From positions 124,001 to 188,000 of the forward strand of contig NZ_JOFJ01000012.1 of the NCBI RefSeq assembly GCF_000718255.1: a stretch of DNA of 64,000 nucleotides. The letters run 5' to 3'. Positions 18,341 to 25,806 of the stretch are shown here, piece after piece. The DNA comes from Spirillospora albida. Lineage in GTDB: Bacteria > Actinomycetota > Actinomycetes > Streptosporangiales > Streptosporangiaceae. Within the stretch, counting starts at the first letter, position 1. Each line of letters starts with the position of its first letter. Both the position numbers and the translations under genes were made by a program. The notes beneath the pieces are model-generated. The model worked only from the letters and a program-made list of their open reading frames with translations. It was not told the origin of the DNA and ran no database searches.

Positions 18341-18831
18341 CGCGCCATCCGCCCGAACATCCCGACCATCCGCTCCCCGCCCCCGTCCACGAGCACGACC
18401 TGGGCCGCGAGCGCGCCGCCGTCCGGACGGGCCGCGCGGCGCTCCAGTTCGGCGGCGGTCCGGCGGCACAGTTCGCGGCCGCAGGGGCCGAGGCGGCCCG
18501 CCGCCTCCCACAGTTCATAGGCGCGCTCGGGGGTCTCGGCGGCGGCCACCTGCGCCGTGAGCGCGGGGCCGCCGTCCATGTCGGCGGTGATCTCGGCGAG
18601 CACGGCGGGGCCGCCCGCGATCCCGGCCTGCTCCCCCACCCCCGCGATCAGGACGATCTGGGCGAGGCCGTGCTCGACGGCGCCGCGCAGCGCGTCCGGG
18701 CTCGCCGGGACGAAGCAGGCGTCCGGGAGCCGCGGCAGCATCCGTCGGGCGGCCCCGGCCGCCCCCGGGCCGTGCATGACGAGCGTGCGCTCGCCCAGCT
18801 CCGCGACCCGCATCGCGGCGTCCGTCGTCAT
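18337..18831 (-). CDS. C-terminal half of a CbiD-like cobalt-precorrin-5B methyltransferase
   Basis: 164 residues from ATG 18831, which overlaps the acetyltransferase stop (ATGA). The sequence LPDACFVPAS, YELWEAAGRLGPCGRELCRR and AAQVVLVDGGGERMVG resembles the second half of actinobacterial CbiD (C-1 methyltransferase, about 360 residues). The Gly/Lys-rich GMAGKLAKLA-type segment of active CbiD is replaced by LIAGVGEQAGIAG, and the N-terminal half is missing. It may be a relic or a repurposed accessory protein. The frame is clean and coupled on both sides, which argues against fresh decay. Assignment is by recalled family pattern. Confidence 0.6.
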   Translation of the reverse strand: MTTDAAMRVAELGERTLVMHGPGAAGAARRMLPRLPDACFVPASPDALRGAVEHGLAQIVLIAGVGEQAGIAGGPAVLAEITADMDGGPALTAQVAAAETPERAYELWEAAGRLGPCGRELCRRTAAELERRAARPDGGALAAQVVLVDGGGERMVGMFGRMAR

Positions 18832-19478
18832 TCCCGTCTCCCCCCGTTCGCCCCCACCGGCGGATCGAGCTTGGCGGAGCCCGCGCCGGACGGCGGACCC
18901 GGCACGCCGTCCGGCCCCAGGTCGGGGGCGATCAGGCCGAAGACGACCATGTCGTGGTTGCGGCCGTCCGGGCCGCGTTCCGCGCCGCGCGCCACGCCCT
19001 CCCGCCGGTACCCGGCCTTCTCGGCCACGCGGATCGAGGCGCGGTTCGTGACGAGGGCGCGCAGCTCGACGCGGTGCAGGCCGGCGTCCCGCAGGGCCCA
19101 GCGGGACAGCAGGGCCAGTGCCTCGGTGGCGTGCCCGCGCCCCCGCGCGCCGGGCCGCATGCCGTAGCCGACCTCGCAGGTCCCCTGCGCGTGGTCGACG
19201 CGGAACAGGCCGATGGTGCCGAGGAACGCGTCCGTGCCGCGGTCGGTCACCGCGAGGTGGACGCCGAGGCCGAGCCGCTGGACGCTGTGCACGCCCTCGG
19301 TCAGGAACCACGCGATGGGCTCCGCCTCGAGAGCGGTGGGGAAGTTCGGCGGGAGGAAGTCCTCGCCCGCGCGGAGCACCTCGATCAGCGCGGCGGCGTC
19401 GTCCAGCCCGAACCGGCGGAGGACGACTCCTTCACCCGCAAGGCGCACGTTCTCCTCGAAGGCGCTCACGCCGGGCAC
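18828..19478 (-). CDS. GNAT acetyltransferase, RimJ/RimL type
   Basis: 216-residue N-acetyltransferase with LRRFGLDDAAALIEVL at the start, HLAVTDRGTDAFLGTIGLFRV, and the acetyl-CoA loop GARGRGHATEAL followed by VTNRASIRVAEKAGYRREG. It probably acetylates protein N-termini or a small molecule; the substrate is unknown. GTG at 19478 and GTG at 19469 are both possible, neither with a strong ribosome site. The last 35 residues are a Pro/Gly-rich tail. First gene of the long minus-strand run, translationally coupled to the CbiD-like fragment. Confidence 0.85.
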   Translation of the reverse strand: MPGVSAFEENVRLAGEGVVLRRFGLDDAAALIEVLRAGEDFLPPNFPTALEAEPIAWFLTEGVHSVQRLGLGVHLAVTDRGTDAFLGTIGLFRVDHAQGTCEVGYGMRPGARGRGHATEALALLSRWALRDAGLHRVELRALVTNRASIRVAEKAGYRREGVARGAERGPDGRNHDMVVFGLIAPDLGPDGVPGPPSGAGSAKLDPPVGANGGRRE

Positions 19479-19529
19479 GATAGCCGAGGCCCGCCCCGAC
19501 GGCCATGCCGCTCAGTGGGACGGATCCTT

Positions 19530-19544
19530 TTGGCATGGCGCCAA
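19530..19544. promoter_or_regulatory. TTGGC-N5-GCCAA inverted repeat before tetR
   Basis: Two 5-base arms around ATGGC, 21 bases before the TetR start codon. It could be the autoregulatory operator. Short arms make chance likely. Confidence 0.3.
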
Positions 19545-19564
19545 CAAGGTGCTCTACTGACCCC

Positions 19565-20197
19565 ATGGATGGTGCCACGAACAGCCGGCCCCGCACCCGG
19601 GCGAGCTACCAGCGGCTGTCCCGCGACGAGCGGCGCGACCAGATCCTCGCCGTCGCGCGCCGGCTGTTCACCGAACTCCCCTACGCGGAGGTGTCGACGA
19701 CCGCGATCGCGCGGGAGGCGGGCGTCCAGCGGGGGCTGATCCACTACTACTTCGGGACGAAGCGGGAGCTGTTCCTCAAGGTCGTCCAGGGCCTGACGGA
19801 GTTCGCCGCCGTGCAGGCGCCGCCGCCGGACGAGTCCATGACCCTGCCGCAGACCGTCGAGCTGTGCGTCGACCTCTTCCTGGACACGGCGGAGGCGAAC
19901 GCGACGACGTGGTTCGCCGCGCTCGACGCCGAGGGGTTCGGGCAGGACCCGGAGCTGCTGCGCATCGTCAACCGCTTCCGGGACGCGACGGTCGAGTACA
20001 TGCTCACGCTGCTGCGGGTGCGCGAGCCGACGGAGACATTGCGGGCCGTCCTGCGGATCTACTCGGGCCTGGTGGAGGCCGCGACCCGCCAGTGGCTGCA
20101 GGAGAAGACCCTCGACCGCGCCCAGACCCGCACGCTGCTGGCCCGGTCGCTGCTCGTGCTCATGACGGACATCGCCCCCAGCCTCGAGCACGGGTAG
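19565..20197 (+). CDS. TetR/AcrR family transcriptional regulator
   Basis: 210-residue repressor-type regulator. The HTH lies at about residues 18-62: RDQILAVARRLFTELPYAEVS and TTAIAREAGVQRGLIHYYFGTKRELF, a textbook TetR signature. The ligand domain is all-helical (about 75-205) and not specific enough to predict an effector. ATG 19565 puts the HTH at the usual distance from the N-terminus. It is divergent from the GNAT/cob run, which begins about 90 bases away, so it may act on that promoter as well as its own. Confidence 0.92.
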   Translation: MDGATNSRPRTRASYQRLSRDERRDQILAVARRLFTELPYAEVSTTAIAREAGVQRGLIHYYFGTKRELFLKVVQGLTEFAAVQAPPPDESMTLPQTVELCVDLFLDTAEANATTWFAALDAEGFGQDPELLRIVNRFRDATVEYMLTLLRVREPTETLRAVLRIYSGLVEAATRQWLQEKTLDRAQTRTLLARSLLVLMTDIAPSLEHG

Positions 20198-20213
20198 GAG
20201 AGAGGCAGGCCGC

Positions 20214-20795
20214 TCAGCCGCGCTGCGGCGGGAGTTCGAGCGGGCCGTCGACGGGTACCGCGAACCAGACGGCCTTGCCGCGGACGGCCGGGCCCAGCCG
20301 CGACATCGTCCGGATCCGGCCCCAGCGGTCGCCGGACAGCTCCCGGACGATGCCGAGCCCGCGTCCGCAGTCACCGGACGTCCAGGAGTAGCCGGGCAGG
20401 ACCGCGTCGCCGAACGCGTCGAACACGGCGCACCGGACCTCGCCCGCGGGGTCGTCGCCGAGGTAGAGCCACAGCTCGTGCGGGCCGTGCCCGCCCGCGT
20501 GCTGGTGCGCGTTGGTGGCGAGCTCGCTCACCATGAGCCGGGCGTCCGCGACGGTCTCGGGGTCGACACCGAGCGAGGCGAGGGCCTCGCCGAGGACGCG
20601 CCGCGCGTGCCGCGCGCAGCCGGCGCCGCCGGGCAGCGCCCACACCCAGCCGGGCCGGCCGGCCTCGGGTTCCGGGCCCGCGGGGGCGCCGGCCGGCGCG
20701 GGGCCCGCTTCGGCTCGGGCGGCACGGGCGGTCCTCTGTTCCACGTGCGGTGCCGCGCACACGATGTCATCGGTGATCTCTGGCGAAATCTTCAC
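20214..20795 (-). CDS. ATP-binding anti-sigma-factor-like protein (RsbW/SpoIIE-ATPase type)
   Basis: 193 residues from GTG 20795 with GGAGGG upstream. The HATPase_c fold is seen in ARLMVSELATNAHQHAGG (N box with Glu/Asn), VFDAFG and SGDCGRGLGIVRELSGDRWG (G boxes). This short GHKL kinase type occurs widely in Streptomyces-related genera, usually as an anti-sigma or switch kinase. The first 45 residues are a variable Ala/Pro-rich tail. It is divergent from the XRE/DUF397 pair about 200 bases away, a common association in these bacteria. Confidence 0.88.
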   Translation of the reverse strand: MKISPEITDDIVCAAPHVEQRTARAARAEAGPAPAGAPAGPEPEAGRPGWVWALPGGAGCARHARRVLGEALASLGVDPETVADARLMVSELATNAHQHAGGHGPHELWLYLGDDPAGEVRCAVFDAFGDAVLPGYSWTSGDCGRGLGIVRELSGDRWGRIRTMSRLGPAVRGKAVWFAVPVDGPLELPPQRG

Positions 20796-20992
20796 GCTTA
20801 CCCTCCGGCGGTTGCGTGCGCGGCGCGGTGTCGTGCGGTCGTGTCACGTTCTGTCTCCGCACGGTCACGGAACCCCAGCGTCCCCTGAGATTCTCACCCC
20901 CGCAAGCGAGTTGCCGAGATTGCTTCGCGTCCGGCCGCCGGGTTCGCCATTCGCGTTGTCACGCGGGGCCCGAGTGGTAAGACTCGACTTCC

Positions 20993-21835
20993 ATGACCTA
21001 CCGCCCCACCGTCCGCGGCCGCCGCCTGGCACGTGAGCTGCGCAAGCTCCGCGAGGAGCAGGGCCTCACCCTGCAGGAGGTGGCGGATCGGCTCGACTGG
21101 TCGCGGGCCACCGTCTCCCGCCTCGAGACCAGCCAGACCCGGCCGCGCCCCGGCGACATCGCCGACCTCCTCGACCTCTACGGCGTGCCCAGCCCCGACC
21201 GGGACGCGCTCATCACGCTCGCCCGGCAGGCGGGCCAGCGCGGCTGGTGGACCGCCTACCAGGACGTCTTCGCCGGCAGTTACGTCGCGCTCGAGGACGA
21301 GGCGTCCCACATCCGCACCTGGGACCCGCAGCTCATCCACGGCCTGCTGCAGACCGAGCCGTACGCCCGCGCGGTGATCACCGCGGGCCGGCTGCTGCCG
21401 GCGCAGGAGGACATCGAGCGCCGCATCGCCGCCCGCAAGATCCGGCAGACGCTCCTGGACCGGGAGAAGGCGCCGCTGCTGCACGTCGTGTTCGACGAGG
21501 CCGTCCTGCACCGGCCGATCGGCGGCCGGGAGGTGATGCGCGAGCAGCTCGCCGCGCTGACCACCACGGCGGCCCGCCCCTCGGTGATCATTCAGGTGCT
21601 TCCCTACGCGGCCGCGGCCCACGCGGGATTGGACGGACGATTCACCATATTGTCGTATCCAGACCCCGCAGACCCCGATATCGCCTACGTCGAGGGCACC
21701 ATGGGTGACGTTTACCTTGAAAGTGCCGGGGAAATAGCGAAACACAGGGACCGCTTCGATCGCATCGAGGCGGCCGCCCTGTCCCCTGAGGATTCCGCGC
21801 ACCTCATCGCCGAGGCAGCAAGGAGCAGCCTGTGA
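20993..21835 (+). CDS. XRE-family regulator with DUF5753 (Scr1-like)
   Basis: 280 residues. An N-terminal XRE HTH (about 8-65: LRKLREEQGLTLQEVADRLDW, RATVSRLETSQTRPRPGDI) is followed by the DUF5753 domain (WDPQLIHGLLQTEPYARAVI, FDEAVLHRPIGG, VSYVEG-type segments). Such proteins pair with small DUF397 partners; in S. coelicolor Scr1/Scr2 affect antibiotic production. A TAAGACT element lies about 12 bases before the ATG and may be the -10 of a nearly leaderless promoter. Its stop overlaps the next gene start (GTGA). Confidence 0.93.
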   Translation: MTYRPTVRGRRLARELRKLREEQGLTLQEVADRLDWSRATVSRLETSQTRPRPGDIADLLDLYGVPSPDRDALITLARQAGQRGWWTAYQDVFAGSYVALEDEASHIRTWDPQLIHGLLQTEPYARAVITAGRLLPAQEDIERRIAARKIRQTLLDREKAPLLHVVFDEAVLHRPIGGREVMREQLAALTTTAARPSVIIQVLPYAAAAHAGLDGRFTILSYPDPADPDIAYVEGTMGDVYLESAGEIAKHRDRFDRIEAAALSPEDSAHLIAEAARSSL

Positions 21836-22032
21836 CCAACCTGCACCACGAACTCGCCCACGCCCGCTGGCGCACGTCCTCCCACAGCGGGAGCGGAGAC
21901 CAGTGCGTCGAAGTGGCGCCCCTCGCCCGCGACCTGTGCGCGGTGCGCGACTCGAAGGACCCCGCCGGTCCGGCACTGGTGCTGACGCCGGACGCGTGGC
22001 GGGCCTTCCTGGGGTCGCTGCGCGAGTCGTGA
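21832..22032 (+). CDS. DUF397 small protein, partner of the preceding XRE regulator
   Basis: 66 residues with the DUF397 pattern: WRTSSHSGSGDQCVEVA, VRDSKDPAGPALVLTPDAWRAFLGSL. These proteins act with the adjacent XRE regulator, possibly as antagonists or antitoxin-like partners (known for Scr2-type proteins). GTG at 21832 overlaps the upstream TGA. Confidence 0.93.
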   Translation: MTNLHHELAHARWRTSSHSGSGDQCVEVAPLARDLCAVRDSKDPAGPALVLTPDAWRAFLGSLRES

Positions 22033-22073
22033 CCCGCCGGCGCGCCTGAGCGCCGGCCCGTTCGGCCACCACC

Positions 22074-22103
22074 GGGGGCCGCGGCCCGATGGTCGCGGCC
22101 CCC
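22074..22103 (+). terminator. Hairpin after the XRE/DUF397 pair
   Basis: GGGGGCCGCG (22074-22083) and CGCGGCCCCC (22094-22103) form a perfect 10-bp stem with a 10-base loop, 41 bases past the DUF397 stop and just before the next gene's operator. Confidence 0.7.
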
Positions 22104-22132
22104 GATCATGCCCGCCGGGGGCTTCCGCCGGA

Positions 22133-22150
22133 ACTAGAACGTGTTCTAGT
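22133..22150. promoter_or_regulatory. 18-bp perfect palindrome matching the KstR-type operator
   Basis: ACTAGAACGTGTTCTAGT reads the same on both strands. Its centre (22135-22148) fits TnnAACnnGTTnnA, the consensus known for the TetR-family cholesterol repressor KstR in mycobacteria and relatives. It lies 35 bases before the GTG of the LLM oxidoreductase, a position suited to repression. Confidence 0.7.
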
Positions 22151-22184
22151 ATCGGCGGCGGCGTCGACCATCGGAGGGTGCACC

Positions 22185-23204
22185 GTGACCGCGGATCTCA
22201 AGCTCGGCATCAACGTCGGTTACTGGCAGCGCGACCCCGACGACCAGACCGAGACGGTCCTCGCCGCCGAGCGGCTCGGGTACGACTCGGTGTTCACCGC
22301 AGAGGCCTACGGCTCGGACGCTTTCACCCCTCTGACCTGGTACGCGGCCCGCACCTCCCGGATCAAGCTCGGCACCGCCGTGGTGCAGATGTCGGCGCGC
22401 ACGCCGGCCGCCACCGCGATGCACGCCCTCACGCTGGACGCGCTGTCGGGCGGGCGCCTCATCCTCGGGCTCGGCGCGTCCGGGCCGCAGGTCGTGGAGG
22501 GCTGGTACGGGCAGCCGTTCCCCAAGCCCCTCGCCCGGACCCGCGAGTACCTCGACATCGTTCGGCGGGTGTGGCGGCGCGAGGAGCCGGTGACCGCATC
22601 CGGCCCGCACTACCCGCTGCCGCTGCCGGGCGGCGCGGGGCTGGGCAAGCCGCTGAAGTCGATCGTCCACCCCCTCCGCCCGGAGATCCCCGTGTACCTC
22701 GGGGCGGAGGGGCCGAAGAACGTCGCGCTGGCCGCCGAGCTCGCGCAGGGCTGGCTGCCCCTGTTCGTCGACCCCGAGCAGATCGAGCCGCTGTTCGGCG
22801 GTTCGCTCGCGGGCCGGCCCGCCGGGTTCGAGATCGCCGCGACCGTCACGACGATCGTCACCGACGACCTGGAGTCGGCGCTGGGGTTCGCGAAGATCCC
22901 CCTCGCCTTCTATATCGGCGGCATGGGCGCCCGCGAGCGCAACTTCCACCTCGACCTCATCGGCCGACTCGGCTACGCGGAGCAGGCCGCGCGCGTCCAG
23001 GAGCTGTTCCTGGCCGGCCGCCGCGACGAGGCCGTCAAGGCCGTCCCGGACGAGCTGGCCGACTCGATCTCCCTGCTCGGCCCGATCGGCCGCGTCAAGG
23101 AGCGGCTCCAGCTGTGGCGCGACAGCCCGGTCACCACGCTGCTGATCGCCGGGGTGCGGGACGAGCCGACGCTGCGCGCCGTCAAGGAGGCCGCGGAAGG
23201 CTGA
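22185..23204 (+). CDS. LLM-class F420-dependent oxidoreductase
   Basis: 339-residue luciferase-like (TIM-barrel) flavin/F420 enzyme. Features are KLGINVGYW at the start, ERLGYDSVFTAEAYGSDAFTPLTW, SRIKLGTAVVQMSARTPAATAM, LSGGRLILGLGASGPQVVEGWYG and the substrate-loop region AEGPKNVALAAELAQGW. It is typical of actinobacterial F420-dependent oxidoreductases in lipid or sterol degradation. GTG 22185 follows GGAGGG. The KstR-like palindrome upstream suggests control by a sterol-responsive repressor (inference). Its stop abuts that of the convergent methyltransferase (shared TGATCA). Confidence 0.92.
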   Translation: MTADLKLGINVGYWQRDPDDQTETVLAAERLGYDSVFTAEAYGSDAFTPLTWYAARTSRIKLGTAVVQMSARTPAATAMHALTLDALSGGRLILGLGASGPQVVEGWYGQPFPKPLARTREYLDIVRRVWRREEPVTASGPHYPLPLPGGAGLGKPLKSIVHPLRPEIPVYLGAEGPKNVALAAELAQGWLPLFVDPEQIEPLFGGSLAGRPAGFEIAATVTTIVTDDLESALGFAKIPLAFYIGGMGARERNFHLDLIGRLGYAEQAARVQELFLAGRRDEAVKAVPDELADSISLLGPIGRVKERLQLWRDSPVTTLLIAGVRDEPTLRAVKEAAEG

Positions 23205-24005
23205 TCAGCGGCGGCAGATGATCTCGCCGTGGGTCAGCGAGAACCAGCCGTCATCGGCCGCGGCCCACGCCTTCCAGCCCGCGTAGAAGCCCTCCAGCTC
23301 GTCGCGGGAGGCATGGCCGCCCGCGACGGCCTGGTCGGCGACGGCCGACCGCACCATGCGCCCGCCCCACGTCTCGCTCCACCACTCGCGCTCCTCCGGG
23401 GTCGCGAAGCACCAGGCGGAGGCGGTGGCGGTGATGTCGGCGAACCCGGCCGCGCGCGCCCATGAGACCAGGTACCGGCCCGCGTCCGGCTCGCCGCCGT
23501 TGCCGCGCGCGACGGCGCGGTAGACCGGCAGCCATCCGTCCATGCCGGGCGGGTCCGGGTGCCAGGTCACGGTGCCGAAGTCGACGTCGCGGACCGCCAC
23601 CACGCCGCCGGGCCTCGTGACGCGCCGCATCTCGCGCAGGGCGGTGACGGGATCGGCGACGTGCTGCAGCACCTGGTGCGCGTGGACGACGTCGAACGCG
23701 GCGTCCGGGAAGTCCAGGGCGTGGACGTCGGCCACGGCGAACTCGATGTTGCTCCGCCCCCCGGCGCTGCGGCGGGCCTCGTCCAGGACGGTCTCCGCGG
23801 AGTCGGCGGCGACGACCCGGCCGGGGGCGACCCGGTCGGCCAGCCCGGCGGTGATGGTGCCGGGGCCGCAGCCGATGTCCAGCACCGAGGCGCCCGGACG
23901 CAGGTGCTCGACCAGGTAGGCGGCGGAGTTCTCGACCGTGCGCCACTGGTGCGAGCTCAGCACGGACGCGTGGTGGCCGTGGGTGTAGACGGCGTCGGCG
24001 GACAT
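23205..24005 (-). CDS. Class I SAM-dependent methyltransferase
   Basis: 266 residues with the UbiE/methyltransferase-11 pattern: VLDIGCGPGTITAGLADRV (motif I), VLDEARR, VHALDFPDAAFDVVHAHQVLQHVADPV and MRRVTRPGGVVAVRDVD. Substrate unknown; the C-terminal AWCFATPEEREWWSETWGGRM is family-typical for Streptomyces homologues. The upstream region has two AT-rich inverted repeats, so it is probably under a dedicated regulator not in the window. Confidence 0.9.
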   Translation of the reverse strand: MSADAVYTHGHHASVLSSHQWRTVENSAAYLVEHLRPGASVLDIGCGPGTITAGLADRVAPGRVVAADSAETVLDEARRSAGGRSNIEFAVADVHALDFPDAAFDVVHAHQVLQHVADPVTALREMRRVTRPGGVVAVRDVDFGTVTWHPDPPGMDGWLPVYRAVARGNGGEPDAGRYLVSWARAAGFADITATASAWCFATPEEREWWSETWGGRMVRSAVADQAVAGGHASRDELEGFYAGWKAWAAADDGWFSLTHGEIICRR

Positions 24006-24048
24006 GGGATCACCTCTTCGTGTGGGGTGCCCCCAGCGTAGATCAGCC

Positions 24049-24082
24049 TCTCATATTTTGAGAAACATGTATCACTATGTGA
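24049..24082 (-). promoter_or_regulatory. AT-rich promoter with two inverted repeats before the methyltransferase
   Basis: TCTCA-TATTT-TGAGA (24049-24063) and TCAC-TAT-GTGA (24072-24082) lie 44 and 67 bases before the methyltransferase ATG in an unusually AT-rich stretch. They look like operator half-site pairs overlapping the promoter. Confidence 0.5.
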
Positions 24083-24097
24083 GATTACCGTGCATGG

Positions 24098-24128
24098 AAA
24101 AAGGGGACCGCGATCGGTCCCCCTTTTT
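24098..24128. terminator. Bidirectional rho-independent terminator
   Basis: GGGGACCG (24103-24110), a 4-base loop and CGGTCCCC (24115-24122), flanked by an A run before and a T run after. Works as an intrinsic terminator on both strands. It ends the small gene on the minus strand and insulates the methyltransferase promoter. Confidence 0.92.
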
Positions 24129-24141
24129 ATGTTCGAGCAGG

Positions 24142-24339
24142 TCAGGCGGCGATGGGAAGGCGATCGGCGGCACGCGCCGCAGACCGCGTCGGCAGGGCCT
24201 CCACCGCCGCCAGCGCGGGCGCGGACGTCTCGGTGTAGGTGTTCAGGGCCGCGTTGGAGAGTTCGGTGAGCCAGGGCTGCACGAGAACCCGCTCCGCGGG
24301 CCCGTCCAGGCGCGGGTGGGTGAGATGGAATTCGCTCAT
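24142..24339 (-). CDS. Small protein of unknown function, 65 residues
   Basis: ATG 24339 is preceded by AAGGAAGGGG at a good distance, and the stop is followed by an intrinsic terminator 14 bases on, so this is a self-contained transcription unit. The sequence opens MSEFHLTHPRLDG and ends AADRLPIAA. It has no Cys, no signal peptide and no clear membrane helix; the middle is Ser/Thr/Ala-rich. I do not recognise the family. A precursor peptide role is possible, but the only nearby modifying enzyme is the separately terminated methyltransferase. Confidence 0.65.
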   Translation of the reverse strand: MSEFHLTHPRLDGPAERVLVQPWLTELSNAALNTYTETSAPALAAVEALPTRSAARAADRLPIAA

Positions 24340-24666
24340 GGCCGGCACCCCTTCCTTCGACCTCGTGGGTCACGGCGGCTTGTCCACCACCGGTTGTCGC
24401 ATGCCCAGAGGTACGTCTGCACAAGCAACCCGGTTCGACCGGGTATTCCCGCGTCTCCCGAGGTCACATGACCAAGGTAGGACCTGCCACTGACATTTTC
24501 CGAACGGTTTGTCGCGGCGTTCCACCGGGCGAGTCGGCTCATATCTCCGGGCCCCCTCACCCCTGCGCCCGCTCCGTCCCGCTACCTCCGGACTCGTGGT
24601 CCGATCGTCCGCCTGCCCGGGGGCGGGCGGGCCGCGCTCGCACGTCGGGGCCCTTAACCTGCTGCG
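24340..24666. other. Intergenic stretch between divergent genes
   Basis: 327 bases between the small minus-strand gene and the plus-strand membrane gene. I see no protein gene. It must hold both promoters; TAACCT at 24655-24660 sits 6 bases before GTG 24667 and suits a leaderless transcript. Confidence 0.5.
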
Positions 24667-25026
24667 GTGGCACCCGAGTCGATGAGCGGCCTGCCGGCCG
24701 CGGTCCTGGCCGTGTGGATCCTGTGCGCCACGGGATGGGGGGCCGTCCTCCTCGGGCTGCTGCGCGGACTGCGCGGGCCGGCGCGGGGGCCGGCCCTGTT
24801 CGCGCACTGCGCGACCCCCGCCGCGTCGATTCTGCTGTTCGCCCACATCGGGTTCGGATCGCTGTTCGGGGCGATCGCGCTCGCCGCGGAGTGGTGGGCG
24901 CTGCTGCTCGTGACGGGAACGCGTCCGGAACGGCTCCTGACCACCGGTGGCCTGCGCCGCCTCGCGTTCTGGGCCGCCCTCGCCGCGGCGGGCGCGGTGT
25001 GGGCGGGAAAGACCGTCCTGCACTGA
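24667..25026 (+). CDS. Small integral membrane protein, unknown function
   Basis: 119 residues with about four hydrophobic helices: LPAAVLAVWILCATGWGAVL, LFAHCATPAASILLFAHIG, LFGAIALAAEWWALLLVTG and FWAALAAAGAVWAGKTVL. GTG 24667 (possibly leaderless, see the TAACCT upstream) or ATG 24682 could start it. Not recognised beyond being membrane-bound. Confidence 0.65.
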   Translation: MAPESMSGLPAAVLAVWILCATGWGAVLLGLLRGLRGPARGPALFAHCATPAASILLFAHIGFGSLFGAIALAAEWWALLLVTGTRPERLLTTGGLRRLAFWAALAAAGAVWAGKTVLH

Positions 25027-25125
25027 AGGCACCGTGGGGGTGCCGAACCCGTCATAGGACGGGTGGGTCAAAGGTACGTAGTATCCGTGGAAAGCGGGTG
25101 CCAGCGACCGTCGGGAGGTGTGTTC

Positions 25126-25806
25126 ATGCCGTGCGCCCTGTGCGGTGACATCATCCCGACCGAAGTGGCCCGCTGCCCTGCGTGCGGGGCGTGGGCGCGG
25201 CGGCGGGACTTCCGCGCCGTCGGCGTGGCGCTGTTCATGCTGCTGGGCTTCAACGCGTTCATCGCGCTCGGCGCCGGGATCAGCCTGATGCGGCTCGGAG
25301 ACCCGCTGCGCGGCGCGACCCATGACACCTACGACCCGGAGGCGACCGGCAGGGTCATCGCCCCGTACGCGGACGTGTTCACGATCGGCGCGGTGCTGGC
25401 GGCCATCACCGGGCTGCTCTACGTCGGCTGGTTCTGGCGCGCCTACGGGCAGTCGCCCGGCCCGCACCGGCACCACCGGGGGTGGGTGGTGCTCGGCTGG
25501 CTGCTGCCCGTCGTGAACCTCTGGCTGCCGCCGCGGATGGTGTACGAGGTGTGGGTGAACAGCGGCCGGTACCGGACGGCGGAGCGCCAGCTCGCGGGCC
25601 TGGTCGTGGCGGGCTGGTGGACGTTCGTGCTGTTCGGCGTCCTGCTCGCGCACGTCTTCACCCACGGCAGCGTCGCGACGCTCGCCGACGCCCGGTTCGA
25701 CGTCCATGTGGGCGTCGCGGCGGCGGCGTGCCAGGCGCTCGCCGCCGCGCTCTGCATGGTGACCGTCTTCCAGATCACCCGCATCCAGATCGGCCGCGAA
25801 GCCTAG
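25126..25806 (+). CDS. DUF4328 membrane protein with N-terminal zinc ribbon
   Basis: 226 residues. CALC and CPAC (residues 3-6 and 18-21) form a short zinc ribbon. Then come membrane helices typical of DUF4328: VALFMLLGFNAFIALGAG, VFTIGAVLAAITGLLYVGWFWRAY, GWVVLGWLLPVVNLWLPPRMVYEVW and WWTFVLFGVLLAHVF. The WLLPVVNLW...EVW motif is characteristic. Function unknown. ATG 25126 is preceded by GGGAGG. The last 4 bases overlap the stop of the convergent dnaE2. Confidence 0.88.
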   Translation: MPCALCGDIIPTEVARCPACGAWARRRDFRAVGVALFMLLGFNAFIALGAGISLMRLGDPLRGATHDTYDPEATGRVIAPYADVFTIGAVLAAITGLLYVGWFWRAYGQSPGPHRHHRGWVVLGWLLPVVNLWLPPRMVYEVWVNSGRYRTAERQLAGLVVAGWWTFVLFGVLLAHVFTHGSVATLADARFDVHVGVAAAACQALAAALCMVTVFQITRIQIGREA

